Assembly: GCA_002373045.1 (NCBI GenBank)
Contig: DFHU01000041.1
Coordinates: 1-49,896 of the forward strand
Origin: Pseudoselenomonas ruminantium
GTDB lineage: Bacteria > Bacillota > Negativicutes > Selenomonadales > Selenomonadaceae
Direction of reading: 5' to 3'
Length of the DNA stretch: 49,896 bases
Within the stretch, counting starts at the first letter, position 1; each line of letters opens with the position of its first letter. The position numbers were made by a program, and so were the translations under genes. The notes under the pieces were generated by a model. It made no database searches. It saw only the letters and a list, made by a program, of their open reading frames with translations, and was not told the origin of the DNA. This document shows positions 22,567 to 32,224 of this stretch, piece after piece.

Positions 22567-24353
22567 ATTTTTTCTTCTATCGCGGCAATCTTATCCGGCG
22601 CAATCTCGCGCAGTTCTTCCATCAGCATGCTCAGCTGACTGGAGAGAGTCAGCACCGTACCGCCTCCATGCTCCGAATAGAGCGGCTCCTTATGCTCTAC
22701 GACATAATCGTTTTTGATGAGTTCCTGATAATGCTCACCAGGTACCGGCTCGGAGAAGAAATACCCCTGGACATATTCACAGCCAATCAGCCGCAAAAAG
22801 TCCACCTGTTTCTGCGTTTCCACACCCTCGGCAATCACCAGCAAGTCCAGCCGTTTGGCCATGCGTACAATGGAATCCAGAATATTATCCGCCCGGCCGT
22901 TCTCCACGCCCTGCGAATCCGCCAAAAAGCGCAAATCAATCTTCAGCACGTTCACCGGCAAATCCTTGAGCATATTCAACGAGGAATAGCCGCTGCCAAA
23001 ATCGTCCATCAGAATAATAAAGCCTTTGGACTGCAATTCCGCAATGATTTCAATAATCTGCTGCGGATTTTCCACATAGGCACTTTCCGTAAGCTCCAGT
23101 TCCAGCAGACGCGGGTCAAGATTATACTTTTTCACCAAATCCTCAAAAACCTGCACCAGATTGGGGCTGTAAAAATCCACGCGCGATACGTTGATGGATA
23201 CCGGCAAAACCGTACGCCCCTCATCAATATCTGCGCGCAGCTGCTGACAGACCTTTTCCCAGACGTATTTATCCAATTGATAGATAAAGCCATTCTGCTC
23301 GAATATCGGCACGAATTTGGCCGGAGAGATAAAGCCCAGTTTGGGATGTGCCCAACGCACCAAAGCTTCAGCACCCACTATCGTTTCCGTCAGCAAATCG
23401 TACTTGGGCTGATAATAAACGATAAATTCATCCCGTTCCAAAGAACCATTCATATTGTTGACGATAACCTGCTCATTGACGATGTTAGCCCGCATATCTT
23501 CTTCATACACACCACAAACGGACAAACCATTGCGCGATGCCTTAAATAAGGCCATGGCGGCCCGGTCCAGCATGGAATTTACAGACAGGTTCCGTTCCTT
23601 GACCGTATAAACGCCAAAATAAAATTCGATGCGATAATCCAAGGCAAAGGACGCTGCCAGCATTTGCAGGGAATGAATCAGATGATCCCGCATATTTCCC
23701 CGCGTGGGATAACACAGCAGGAAATTATCCGCATAGAGCCGCCCATAAACACAGGGAGTCAACTGTATACTGGACATGAATTGTGCCACATACCGCAGGA
23801 GCTTATCCCCGGTTTCTTCACCGAACAGGTCGTTGATAACCTTAAAGCGGGCAATGTTAAATCGCATGATTTCAAATTCCAGATCCGGATATTTTTCCAA
23901 AATTTCCGCAGCATTCCGACAGAACGCCTTTTTATTGTAAAGATTGGTCAAGCGGTCATAATGCAGGTTGTACAAAAAGCTGGCAAACCCGCGCTGCACG
24001 TTAATCCCACACAGCAGGCAGCCCCCATCTTCCTCCCGGAACATCATCAGCAGGCGATGAATGATGTGCTTGCGGTTATAAGTAGAAAACTCAACGGTCG
24101 CCCGTATCGTGAACCCTTGCGCCGTCCGAACCTCCCCGCAGACAATCTTACGCACTTTGACCAGGGACAACTTATTCCGGTTAGCCGCCAGAAACTCCAT
24201 GACCTTTTCCCGACCCTGAACGTAACTTAATGACCCCACCCCAAAGGCGATGACATCTTCGGCCAGCAGGTCATGTATTCCAGTGGTACTACCGGATTCA
24301 TAATATTCCTGAATAAACTTATTTACCAGACCTGTAATCTCGCTACGCTCCAT
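22539..24353 (-). CDS. EAL phosphodiesterase with degenerate GGDEF and SnoaL-like domain
   Basis: 604-residue signalling protein predicted to degrade cyclic di-GMP. Residues 1 to about 125 look like a SnoaL/NTF2-like sensor domain (FIQEYYESGSTTGIHDLLAEDVIAFGVGS). About 130-290 is a GGDEF fold (YDRLTNLYNKKAF) in which the active-site loop reads RLYADNF, so cyclase activity should be lost. About 300-545 is an EAL domain with catalytic blocks intact: GAEALVRW, NVSRVDF, ELTESAY, DDFGSGYSSLNML and VIAEGVET. No transmembrane segment is seen, so it is probably cytosolic. An extended -10 (TGATATAAT) lies upstream. The dead GGDEF may bind GTP or regulate the EAL part, which is inference. Confidence 0.92.
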   Translation of the reverse strand: MERSEITGLVNKFIQEYYESGSTTGIHDLLAEDVIAFGVGSLSYVQGREKVMEFLAANRNKLSLVKVRKIVCGEVRTAQGFTIRATVEFSTYNRKHIIHRLLMMFREEDGGCLLCGINVQRGFASFLYNLHYDRLTNLYNKKAFCRNAAEILEKYPDLEFEIMRFNIARFKVINDLFGEETGDKLLRYVAQFMSSIQLTPCVYGRLYADNFLLCYPTRGNMRDHLIHSLQMLAASFALDYRIEFYFGVYTVKERNLSVNSMLDRAAMALFKASRNGLSVCGVYEEDMRANIVNEQVIVNNMNGSLERDEFIVYYQPKYDLLTETIVGAEALVRWAHPKLGFISPAKFVPIFEQNGFIYQLDKYVWEKVCQQLRADIDEGRTVLPVSINVSRVDFYSPNLVQVFEDLVKKYNLDPRLLELELTESAYVENPQQIIEIIAELQSKGFIILMDDFGSGYSSLNMLKDLPVNVLKIDLRFLADSQGVENGRADNILDSIVRMAKRLDLLVIAEGVETQKQVDFLRLIGCEYVQGYFFSEPVPGEHYQELIKNDYVVEHKEPLYSEHGGGTVLTLSSQLSMLMEELREIAPDKIAAIEEKMKEEAAALW

Positions 24354-24542
24354 TCTCCATCGTCCCTTTCAGGATATTTTGACTCTTTTAATATTATATC
24401 ATATTCATCCCTAAAATGTGTTTGAATTTTTCCCTGAATACATATGCGAAACAACTTCAAAATCAAAGATATTTTTATAAAAGCGCTATCGTTCCTTCTT
24501 ATTTCATCGTACACAGTCAAACTTTTTCAACAAAACAATTAG

Positions 24543-24833
24543 CTACATTATAATGGTTCCTTCTGCCTGATACCCCTCTTTAACACCAAAGTGCTCAGCT
24601 TTCCCCTGATACTTATTCCCTAGATTGTAAAAACGCAGGCTGTCTTTATCCTCATCAATTATCGCCAGCAACTGATGCTGCATTACCCTATACTGCGCTT
24701 CATCAAGCACACACTCAAAAACCGAGTTTTGCACCCGCTGCCCATATTTCACGCAACATTTCGCGACCTGACGCAATCGCCTTTTTCCGCCTTCAGATTC
24801 TGTATTAACATCATAAGTCACTAAAATCAACAT
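24543..24833 (-). CDS. cas2: CRISPR-associated endonuclease Cas2
   Basis: Dimeric partner of Cas1 in the spacer-integration complex. 96 residues with the family start MLILVTYDVNTESEGGKRRLRQVAKCCVKYGQRVQNSVFEC, in which the first-strand Asp (YDV) is kept. The ATG at 24833 follows GTGAGGA and lies 8 bases after the cas1 stop; a longer frame to 24932 overlaps cas1 and is rejected. Last gene of the type I-C operon. No array follows it, unlike most I-C loci. Confidence 0.97.
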   Translation of the reverse strand: MLILVTYDVNTESEGGKRRLRQVAKCCVKYGQRVQNSVFECVLDEAQYRVMQHQLLAIIDEDKDSLRFYNLGNKYQGKAEHFGVKEGYQAEGTIIM

Positions 24834-24841
24834 TTTGGTCC

Positions 24842-25873
24842 TCACTTCCACAAAAAAGCCGGATATTCCTCCAAATCTCCACGAATCGTACGAGCCAACA
24901 GCAAAGACTGTACATAAGGCACCAAGCCCCAAGCGACTTTTTCTTCTAGAAACGGATGCATTATCATCTCACGCTTCTTTTCCTGCCATTCCTGCAAAAA
25001 ACGTTTTCTTCCCACATCATTCAACAAAGTTACACCATTTTCCTTTTCATCAAAGTCCGAAGGTTTTACTATACGATTATTGATGAGCGTTACAACGAAT
25101 CGGTCAGCATATATAGCGCGTAATTCTTCCATCAAATCCAATGCCAGTGAAAAACGTCCCGGCCTGTCTGTATGCATAAAACCCACATAAGCATCCAGAC
25201 CAACGCTTTCCAAAGCAGATGCACAATCGTGTGCCAGTAGGGTATAAGCAAAGGACAGCAGCGCATTGACCCGACCTATCGGTGGCCTTTTACTGCGCCC
25301 CAAAAATGTAAACTGCTTCTTATTCTGCAATATCAAATCGTCAAATACAGAAAAATACATACTGGCAGCATTTCCCTCTATCCCTCGCAACTTATCAACA
25401 TCTGTTTCTTTTCTTGACAACTTGACCGACGCTTTCAGTTCATTGCTGACCAACCGGAATTTTTCTTCATCTATGTTTAGAGGATGGTCCCTTTTGGCAC
25501 GTTCCAAAACTGTTCTCGCATTAAAAATTTTTCCGGCCACAAAATTTCGGGCAAAAATACAGCTGCTTTCGCTGTCCTCTGATATTTGATACTGTTTCTT
25601 CCTTAATAGTACATTTCCGGGATTTTCTCCGCAAACTCTTGCCAAAAATCGCCCATGTGTTGATAGAAAGCACAATCCAATCCCTCTCTTAGCGCATTCT
25701 CCCATCAAAAACGGACTGGCACCTTTATAGCCAAAATACAGGATATTTTCCAACGTAAGCAATGGCACTCTTCCCAAAACATCATTTTCCTGCTTTACAA
25801 CCACATTCTCATTTTCCAATGCTAAATATGCATCTTCCGTAAGGATAAAGAGTGTATTGAGCAACCGTCTCAT
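24842..25873 (-). CDS. cas1: CRISPR-associated endonuclease Cas1 (type I-C)
   Basis: Integrase that inserts new spacers at the leader end of the array. 343 residues, usual for I-C. The N-terminal beta domain (MRRLLNTLFILTEDAYLALENENVVV) is followed by the helical catalytic domain with the conserved blocks EGNAASMYFSVFDDLI, NALLSFAYTLLAHDCASALESVGLDAYVGFMHTDRPGRFSLALDLMEELRAIYADRFV, which hold the Glu, His and Asp/Glu metal ligands. The ATG at 25873 follows GGAGGGG and lies one base beyond the cas4 stop; an earlier start to 25912 overlaps cas4 and is rejected. Confidence 0.98.
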   Translation of the reverse strand: MRRLLNTLFILTEDAYLALENENVVVKQENDVLGRVPLLTLENILYFGYKGASPFLMGECAKRGIGLCFLSTHGRFLARVCGENPGNVLLRKKQYQISEDSESSCIFARNFVAGKIFNARTVLERAKRDHPLNIDEEKFRLVSNELKASVKLSRKETDVDKLRGIEGNAASMYFSVFDDLILQNKKQFTFLGRSKRPPIGRVNALLSFAYTLLAHDCASALESVGLDAYVGFMHTDRPGRFSLALDLMEELRAIYADRFVVTLINNRIVKPSDFDEKENGVTLLNDVGRKRFLQEWQEKKREMIMHPFLEEKVAWGLVPYVQSLLLARTIRGDLEEYPAFLWK

Positions 25874-25874
25874 G

Positions 25875-26540
25875 TCACATCCCCTCCACATACGTTTCAT
25901 AATACGATTCAACAGACCGTTTCTTAGATAATTTAGGCAAACATAAATCTTTCAGCGAGCAGGAATTACATTTTTTGCCTGATTTTACTTTTGGCGTATA
26001 CCCACGTATGTAATAATCATGCATTTCTTCAAAAACATCTTCTACTTTTTGACGCAATTCATTTGTCAAGATAATTCTCTCCCTACGATGAATCTCATCA
26101 TAAAAAAGATGTGCCTCTGGAATATCACAACAGAGCATTTCCTCCAAACACATTGCCTGCGCACATAACTGCAAAACATCGGAATTGTCCTGTTTCGTTT
26201 TTCCGCGCTTATACTCAACAGGACACGGCTGCCACAAGCCTTCACGTCCTAATAAGACAGCCCCCTCATCCCCCTTTACAAATTCCACCACATCACATTG
26301 ACCACTCACTCCCATACGCGAGGAAAAAACACGCATCCCCCGACAAATCAATAAATCATTCCGTTTCTCGGTAAATTTTTCATCATGACATCTCTCGTGG
26401 ATAATTTTTCCCTCTACTGTCCGCAAATTTTCCTGCCATTGCCATTCTACATGAATAAGTGCCCACTGCCTGCGGCAAAATACAAAATGCTGAATTCCAG
26501 AAATCATCAAATAATCTTCTTCCTGATATTTTTCACTCAT
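25875..26540 (-). CDS. cas4: CRISPR-associated exonuclease Cas4
   Basis: RecB-like nuclease that trims prespacers and selects the PAM side with Cas1-Cas2. 221 residues. An N-terminal cysteine (FVFCRRQWAL) and a C-terminal cluster CNSCSLKDLC are the iron-sulfur ligands; the nuclease core has GQCDVVEF and PVEYKRGK, the Asp and Glu-x-Lys motifs. The start ATG at 26540 has GAGGTG upstream. It is separated from the last CRISPR repeat by only 28 bases, so there is hardly room for a promoter: expression probably depends on transcription through the array. Confidence 0.97.
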   Translation of the reverse strand: MSEKYQEEDYLMISGIQHFVFCRRQWALIHVEWQWQENLRTVEGKIIHERCHDEKFTEKRNDLLICRGMRVFSSRMGVSGQCDVVEFVKGDEGAVLLGREGLWQPCPVEYKRGKTKQDNSDVLQLCAQAMCLEEMLCCDIPEAHLFYDEIHRRERIILTNELRQKVEDVFEEMHDYYIRGYTPKVKSGKKCNSCSLKDLCLPKLSKKRSVESYYETYVEGM

Positions 26541-26568
26541 ACAAACACCTCATCAGTTGGAAAATAAT

Positions 26569-28696
26569 GTTTCAATCCACGCTCCCCGTGAAGGGAGCGA
26601 CGGCTTCAGATCAACTGGTAACACAGAAATAGCATTTATTTCAATCCACGCTCCCCGTGAAGGGAGCGACAATCTTCCTCCTTTACAATCTCATCATTGT
26701 CATCATTTCAATCCACGCTCCCCGTGAAGGGAGCGACTTGAATTTTGCCACAGATACTTTTTCTTCCAGTGTATTTCAATCCACGCTCCCCGTGAAGGGA
26801 GCGACTACCGGATACATCATGGCTTCTGAGTCATTATTGATATTTCAATCCACGCTCCCCGTGAAGGGAGCGACGTGTGGTAGCAGGCTTAACCGCGCTG
26901 GGTGGCGTGATATTTCAATCCACGCTCCCCGTGAAGGGAGCGACGTTTCGGACCGGGTGCCGAGGCTATTTTCGATATTTCAATCCACGCTCCCCGTGAA
27001 GGGAGCGACAAACTATCGCAATATGAGTTTTACACAAACGCATTATTTCAATCCACGCTCCCCGTGAAGGGAGCGACGCCACGGCGAATACGAACGCGAT
27101 TGTTCAGAGTCAATTTCAATCCACGCTCCCCGTGAAGGGAGCGACGATTCAAGCAGCGAAAGAGATTCGTGATTGTTGCAATTTCAATCCACGCTCCCCG
27201 TGAAGGGAGCGACGGGCTTAGCGTGTTCCATTTTGGCAACGTACAAGAAATTTCAATCCACGCTCCCCGTGAAGGGAGCGACAAATCCCACGCCTGTCAC
27301 TTGTTTAGAGTGTGATATTTCAATCCACGCTCCCCGTGAAGGGAGCGACCGTGGCTGTGCAAACAAATAACTCTTTGCCAATATTTCAATCCACGCTCCC
27401 CGTGAAGGGAGCGACCTTGACCAGCTTTCGCAGTACATACAGCGGACAGAATTTCAATCCACGCTCCCCGTGAAGGGAGCGACGCAGTGCTATAATAGTA
27501 AGCGTAGTAGATAGCAGGATTTCAATCCACGCTCCCCGTGAAGGGAGCGACGTTTGCTTTTCGTTATCTAAAGCAGGATGTCATATTTCAATCCACGCTC
27601 CCCGTGAAGGGAGCGACTCAGGTTGTTTCTGCTGGCACGGCAGGTACTAAATTTCAATCCACGCTCCCCGTGAAGGGAGCGACCATTCTTTCCGTCTGCC
27701 CATTATCGTTTACCTCCTATTTCAATCCACGCTCCCCGTGAAGGGAGCGACTTTAGATACGGCTTCAATATATGCGGACCGGTACGATTTCAATCCACGC
27801 TCCCCGTGAAGGGAGCGACATCAATGCGGAGGACGAGGAACCCGAGGAGGAAATTTCAATCCACGCTCCCCGTGAAGGGAGCGACTGGAGCTGTCTACAC
27901 CTTTTACCGTGGATGAACTATTTCAATCCACGCTCCCCGTGAAGGGAGCGACAATTCGCTACGGGTACGTTCCCTTCATTATTATGTATTTCAATCCACG
28001 CTCCCCGTGAAGGGAGCGACACCATGACAGATAGATTTTTATTGGAAATGTACTTATTTCAATCCACGCTCCCCGTGAAGGGAGCGACAATCGCATAGCT
28101 GCCGATTGGATAGCTGACAAAATATTTCAATCCACGCTCCCCGTGAAGGGAGCGACAACATTGAAGAAGGAGAAGAAAAATGACAGAAAAAATTTCAATC
28201 CACGCTCCCCGTGAAGGGAGCGACACCATGGCAAGCGCATACTGATTATCTTTGATATTTCAATCCACGCTCCCCGTGAAGGGAGCGACTTTGTAAAGTC
28301 CCATCAAGTCCGGATCAGACTCAATATTTCAATCCACGCTCCCCGTGAAGGGAGCGACAGGCTTTACAGGCAGAAGGAATAGGCGCAAACAATATTTCAA
28401 TCCACGCTCCCCGTGAAGGGAGCGACGGGCAGACGTAAAGACTGGGAACCGCCGATAAGTATTTCAATCCACGCTCCCCGTGAAGGGAGCGACCTGCCGG
28501 ACGCTGAAAAGAGCAAAACCCTTATCCATATTTCAATCCACGCTCCCCGTGAAGGGAGCGACGGTATATCAGCTTGCAGGCAGCATCACACAATAAAATT
28601 TCAATCCACGCTCCCCGTGAAGGGAGCGACGAAGCTCCCAAGGAAGCATCATTATTACTAAACATTTCAATCCACGCTCCCCGTGAAGGGAGCGAC
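26569..28696 (-). CRISPR. Type I-C CRISPR array, 32 repeats and 31 spacers
   Basis: I located 32 copies of a 33-base repeat, at intervals of 65-70 bases, leaving spacers of 32-37 bases. In crRNA direction (minus strand) the repeat begins GTCGCTCCC, has a TTCACG loop and GGGAGC return arm, and ends GTGGATTGAAAT. The copies look identical except that the outermost base of the copy at 26569 is changed (ending GAAAC), marking the old, leader-distal end. The leader side is therefore at 28697. New spacers would enter next to cas7. The array is embedded between cas7 and cas4 rather than placed after cas2. The many open frames translating the repeat are artefacts. Confidence 0.99.
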
Positions 28697-28849
28697 AGCC
28701 CCGTCCAGAGGCTCTAGTCTTTCAGGCTCATCACCTTGTTTTTCGCGAACCTCGGTTTCAGGGTAAAAAGTTACTAATCAATCTTCATAATTCAAGCTGC
28801 TCTATATTCTGTACGATAACACTTCGCACAAAAAGCTTCAGCTTCATAA
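28697..28849 (-). promoter_or_regulatory. CRISPR leader region between cas7 and the array
   Basis: 153 bases between the cas7 stop and the first repeat. There is a short GAAGCTGAAGCTTTTT stretch just after cas7 that could be a weak attenuator, AT-rich sequence in the middle, and a GC-rich end beside the repeat with the dyad AGCC...GGCT. I see no convincing promoter, so crRNA may come from the cas5 promoter by read-through. The location next to the unaltered repeats and opposite the altered terminal copy supports leader identity. Confidence 0.6.
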
Positions 28850-29728
28850 TCATACCATCTCTGTACATGCTACACCGGCAGGCATATCATCTTTGTCAAT
28901 GTTAATCTCATAATCACCATAGGAACGTGCTGGTATTTCCACATTGTTTCGCCGAATCTTAACACGGTCAAACAACTGATACGCAGGCGCATTGCCCAGT
29001 TCGCTTTCATGTTTGAATACAACCAATTTACGCACAGCCATATTGCCGCGGGCAGCGGAATGGTCAAGTTCAAACATATTGATAATGGCTTTCCACAATA
29101 ATTTCAAATCTTCTTCGCTAAAACCTGTCGTCTTTCTTGCTAAATTGGCTGAAATATGACCTTCTACACGGTAAAGTGCGTAAGGGACAATGAATTTTCT
29201 TCCCATAGGCATATTATCATCTTCTTTTGCCTTTGTAACACGAGTAATCGTAATTTCTTGTGGCATAATCTCGTCCACACTACGAGCAAATCCCAATTGA
29301 ACCGGGCCTCTTACTTGTCCACAATTCAATCCAGCTTTAGTAAAAGTTGTCATAACCGCTCCAAAAGTTCTAATGTCGAAGAAATTACGACACATAAAAT
29401 CACGGATTTTTTCATCTGCATCAGGGTCTTTCTTTTTAATATCCTTTGCCTCGCCCTCACTTATGCCCAAATATTCATAGGCTTCCTTATTGCTCCGCTC
29501 TAATGGTACGCGCTCTTTTACATAAATGCGATAACCCTCCTGACCTTCACAGGCAGCTTCCACATAATTACGAATTTTACGCTTCAAACAAACATCTGTA
29601 ACCAAACCATGCCCGGTTTCTTGGTCAATCCGCGGCATATTGCCTGCATCCGGATCACCATTAGGATTGCCATTCTCCACATCAAAGAGCACCACAAAAT
29701 CATAGCGATTTTTGATAACCTCAGCCAT
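28850..29728 (-). CDS. cas7: Cascade backbone subunit Cas7 (Csd2, type I-C)
   Basis: RNA-binding subunit that polymerises along the crRNA guide. 292 residues, normal for I-C. The N-terminus has the family signature VVLFDVENGNPNGDPDAGNMPRID; the middle contains DIRTFGAVMTT and GQVRGPVQLGFARSVDEI, and the C-terminal part DHSAARGNMAVRKLVVFKHE. Its start overlaps the end of cas8c by 8 bases, so translation is likely coupled. The thumb of each Cas7 flips every sixth guide base, which matters for the guide-target match at the cas5 promoter described below. Confidence 0.97.
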   Translation of the reverse strand: MAEVIKNRYDFVVLFDVENGNPNGDPDAGNMPRIDQETGHGLVTDVCLKRKIRNYVEAACEGQEGYRIYVKERVPLERSNKEAYEYLGISEGEAKDIKKKDPDADEKIRDFMCRNFFDIRTFGAVMTTFTKAGLNCGQVRGPVQLGFARSVDEIMPQEITITRVTKAKEDDNMPMGRKFIVPYALYRVEGHISANLARKTTGFSEEDLKLLWKAIINMFELDHSAARGNMAVRKLVVFKHESELGNAPAYQLFDRVKIRRNNVEIPARSYGDYEINIDKDDMPAGVACTEMV

Positions 29729-31493
29729 TTTTTTTATCCTCCTTCTTCGTATAACGTGCCTGTACTTGATGATAATAGCCTAAGATAAACATCCCCTGAT
29801 CCTTTAATTGAAGAATATTAGGGATAGCCCCTGCATTTATTTTTCCCATCAACGAAGTAAGCTGTTTTTCAAAATAAATCTTCTTCCTATCTTCCAATTT
29901 TCGCAAATGATGTCCAGATAGTTTCTGCAAAATGGGGAATATACGCGCCGGAGTTGCACAAGCAGAATCAAAGTACCTGTCCTTGATGGTTGCGTTAATC
30001 CCCCTATTAGCCTCCTCTTGAATATGCTCCCACACCGCAAATATTCTTCCCAATACATAGGCTACATCTTTCTCATCTTCATTCAAAGCCACGGTTATCC
30101 CTCTCTTTCCATTACGACATAAATAGGCTTTTATTATGGCACAACGCTCATAAGTTATTTTATATATCGGCGGACTTGCCTCTGCATTATCCTGTTCCGA
30201 ACGAATACGCAACATAACGTATTGGAACAAAGATTCTGGATATCTGCTGCCTGTCAGTATAGATTTCAATACTACTCCCGATAAAAGTGGTGAAGCCGCC
30301 TTATCCCTTGATTTTGGCGATACCGTAGCAGCTAACAGCAACCATAACGGAATATGTTTCTTCTTGTAGCTGGGACGAACAAGCTCCATATTTTCCATAT
30401 GTTTTGCGGAATTTTTTAAGATAGTACCAAAGTCAGACTGCAAAAAGAATCGTACGGACAACCGCGCTGCATTAGGAGACAAACCTAAAATATAAAATTT
30501 ATTGTTATAATCAACATCGACCCCTTGATAATTTATGGGCTCATCTTTTTTCAAACAAGAGAATATATATTCTAAGTCTTTATCCTCCATAATATTCTCA
30601 TCTTGTAAGCAAAAGCCCCCGAAACAATCCTGATAACTTTCGTTATCGTGTTCTGCCCAATATACCAATGTGGTATCGCCAAATACTTTTACATGGCGGC
30701 TATCTGCCAATAACGTATTTAAAGCGGTAGCATAAGCAAAGGCCGCATATTCAGAGACAGGTGCATTCAATCCCTGTCCTTTGTTGCAACTCTTATCATG
30801 CCCATAAGATTCATAAGCTGTTTTATCAAAAGATACTAAAGTAACCCCCATTGGTTGAGCATTACGCACGCCCTTAATAGTAGGATGTAATCGAGCTATT
30901 GGACTAACTTTTCCAGTTACTAGACATTGCATTTTCTCAGCTTCATCATGTTGTTCTCGATGCTTCTGCCATGAACTGCAGATTTCTTCATCTTCGGTTG
31001 AAAACTTATCTCCTAACATGAAAATCAGATTACTGCTCTGCATCAATTCTTCCAAATCGTCCTGCAAAACAACACAAGAAGAACTCTCCTCCGGCTTCCA
31101 ATTTGCAAAGAACTTCTTAATCGCTACTGCCATTTTTGACGAACATTCAGACAAAATTTCCTGATGGAGTTTTGCTGCGGCTTGGAAGCATTTTGCACTG
31201 CGCTCCGGTTTGCCCTTGTTATCTATCCCCAATAGATAAGTAGAATTATCACAGAGAAACTGCGGAACTATACCACTGGCCCGCTTTGCTTGTTCCGGAA
31301 CCGACAACGCCTTTGGCAGCAAAGCTTTTTTCTTTCCTCGCTGTTCTTCCTTGCGCAACTCCTGAACCCGCACGACATTGCCATCCGTATCCAAGCACAA
31401 ACCAAAAGATACATTTGCCACACTCCACCCTGGTCTGGGAACCTTTCCTTCCGCAGCCAAGCTCTCATAATGTTTGACCAAAGCCTCCAGCAT
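29721..31493 (-). CDS. cas8c: Cascade large subunit Cas8c (Csd1)
   Basis: PAM-reading large subunit of type I-C Cascade. 590 residues. The start MLEALVKHYESLAAEGKVPRPGWSVANVSFGL and the block NAPVSEYAAFAYATALNTLLADSRH are typical Csd1. In I-C systems the small subunit Cas11c is made from an internal start in this gene. I looked in the last 150 codons and found in-frame Met codons (for example in FQYVMLRIRSEQ) but no clear ribosome site, so I do not annotate one. The ATG at 31493 overlaps the cas5 stop by one base. Confidence 0.96.
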   Translation of the reverse strand: MLEALVKHYESLAAEGKVPRPGWSVANVSFGLCLDTDGNVVRVQELRKEEQRGKKKALLPKALSVPEQAKRASGIVPQFLCDNSTYLLGIDNKGKPERSAKCFQAAAKLHQEILSECSSKMAVAIKKFFANWKPEESSSCVVLQDDLEELMQSSNLIFMLGDKFSTEDEEICSSWQKHREQHDEAEKMQCLVTGKVSPIARLHPTIKGVRNAQPMGVTLVSFDKTAYESYGHDKSCNKGQGLNAPVSEYAAFAYATALNTLLADSRHVKVFGDTTLVYWAEHDNESYQDCFGGFCLQDENIMEDKDLEYIFSCLKKDEPINYQGVDVDYNNKFYILGLSPNAARLSVRFFLQSDFGTILKNSAKHMENMELVRPSYKKKHIPLWLLLAATVSPKSRDKAASPLLSGVVLKSILTGSRYPESLFQYVMLRIRSEQDNAEASPPIYKITYERCAIIKAYLCRNGKRGITVALNEDEKDVAYVLGRIFAVWEHIQEEANRGINATIKDRYFDSACATPARIFPILQKLSGHHLRKLEDRKKIYFEKQLTSLMGKINAGAIPNILQLKDQGMFILGYYHQVQARYTKKEDKKNG

Positions 31494-32152
31494 TATGCAT
31501 ACACCTCCGGCTTCGCTACATCCAAGACACCATTTTTCAGCACCGCCCGAAAGAACATCGGCCGAATATCCTCAGGATTAGAATAGTCCATATCATAGAG
31601 CATAAAGCCCAAATCCTTTTCCTCGTTTGGATATGCCGTCTGTATCATTTCTCCCTCAAAAGGGCGCACCTCTGCCGGAAATTCCCGACAGCCAAGATAT
31701 GGCATATGATAACATTGTCCTTTCTTTAAGCGGCGTTGAAACATTTCATGAAACTTTGCGGTATTATCCGTAGCATTGGCTTTCTCCGTCATCACAAAAT
31801 GTGCATCAATCACATAGTGCACATCCCGCAGAACCATAGACGCCCTCTGTTGGATATTTTCTGTTGTTGCCAAATACAGTTCACCACGTCCCTGATTGGC
31901 TACCTTCAAGACATTGGCTGCGGAAATCTTGGCCTTGACTTCATTCCGACGTATATTGTCAAACTTAATCGGATTCAGAACATATATCCGGTCAATCTTG
32001 TATTGCATTCCCGGATGCCAAAAAATCGCCTCCAATACCCCTCTAGCCGCCGAAGGTGTTATGCAGTCATAACTTACACGTTCCACTTTCATCTCCGGAC
32101 GGGAGAACAGGGCATAATCTCCCCGTACATCTACACGAAATCCATAACTCAT
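31493..32152 (-). CDS. cas5: Cas5c (Cas5d), crRNA-processing subunit
   Basis: In type I-C this protein replaces Cas6: it cuts each repeat and stays on the 5' handle. 219 residues. The N-terminus MSYGFRVDVRGDYALFSRPEMKVERVSYDCITPSAARGVLEAIFW is the Cas5 family core, and VVLRD-like segment VLRDVHYVIDAHFVM follows near residue 110. The start follows GGTGGTGAG. The gene has its own consensus promoter 60 bases upstream and is the first gene of the cas5-cas8c-cas7-array-cas4-cas1-cas2 unit. Its substrate handle (GGATTGAAAT) is also preserved in the solitary repeat at 32261-32290. Confidence 0.97.
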   Translation of the reverse strand: MSYGFRVDVRGDYALFSRPEMKVERVSYDCITPSAARGVLEAIFWHPGMQYKIDRIYVLNPIKFDNIRRNEVKAKISAANVLKVANQGRGELYLATTENIQQRASMVLRDVHYVIDAHFVMTEKANATDNTAKFHEMFQRRLKKGQCYHMPYLGCREFPAEVRPFEGEMIQTAYPNEEKDLGFMLYDMDYSNPEDIRPMFFRAVLKNGVLDVAKPEVYA

Positions 32153-32173
32153 TTTCTCACCACCATTTTATTT

Positions 32174-32194
32174 TTCATTTTATTTTTATATTAG
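32174..32194 (+). promoter_or_regulatory. PAM plus pseudo-protospacer in the cas5 promoter
   Basis: TTC (32174-32176), the known type I-C PAM, is followed by ATTTTaTTTTTaTATTAg. The guide-like segment of the solitary repeat RNA (from 32291) reads ATTTTgTTTTTcTATTAa. Positions 1-5, 7-11 and 13-17 agree; 6, 12 and 18 do not. The matched stretch spans the predicted start and ends two bases short of the -10 box, so Cascade bound here should block the promoter. Confidence 0.75.
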
Positions 32195-32195
32195 C

Positions 32196-32224
32196 ATTAT
32201 ATGCTCAATAGCGATTTTTTTCAA
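32196..32224 (-). promoter_or_regulatory. Promoter of the cas5 operon
   Basis: On the minus strand TTGAAA (32219-32224), a 17-base spacer and a perfect TATAAT (32196-32201). The predicted start is near 32189, about 37 bases upstream of the cas5 ATG. It lies back to back with the promoter of the crRNA-like RNA. Confidence 0.8.

Noticed and set aside
26657..28661. Several open frames reading FQSTLPVKGAT or SLPSRGAWIEI repeatedly
   Set aside because: They are translations of the CRISPR repeat through spacers, an artefact of the array.
29721..30230. Internal start for Cas11c in cas8c
   Set aside because: Expected in type I-C from known biology, but I could not find a convincing ribosome site and start pair, so it is not annotated.
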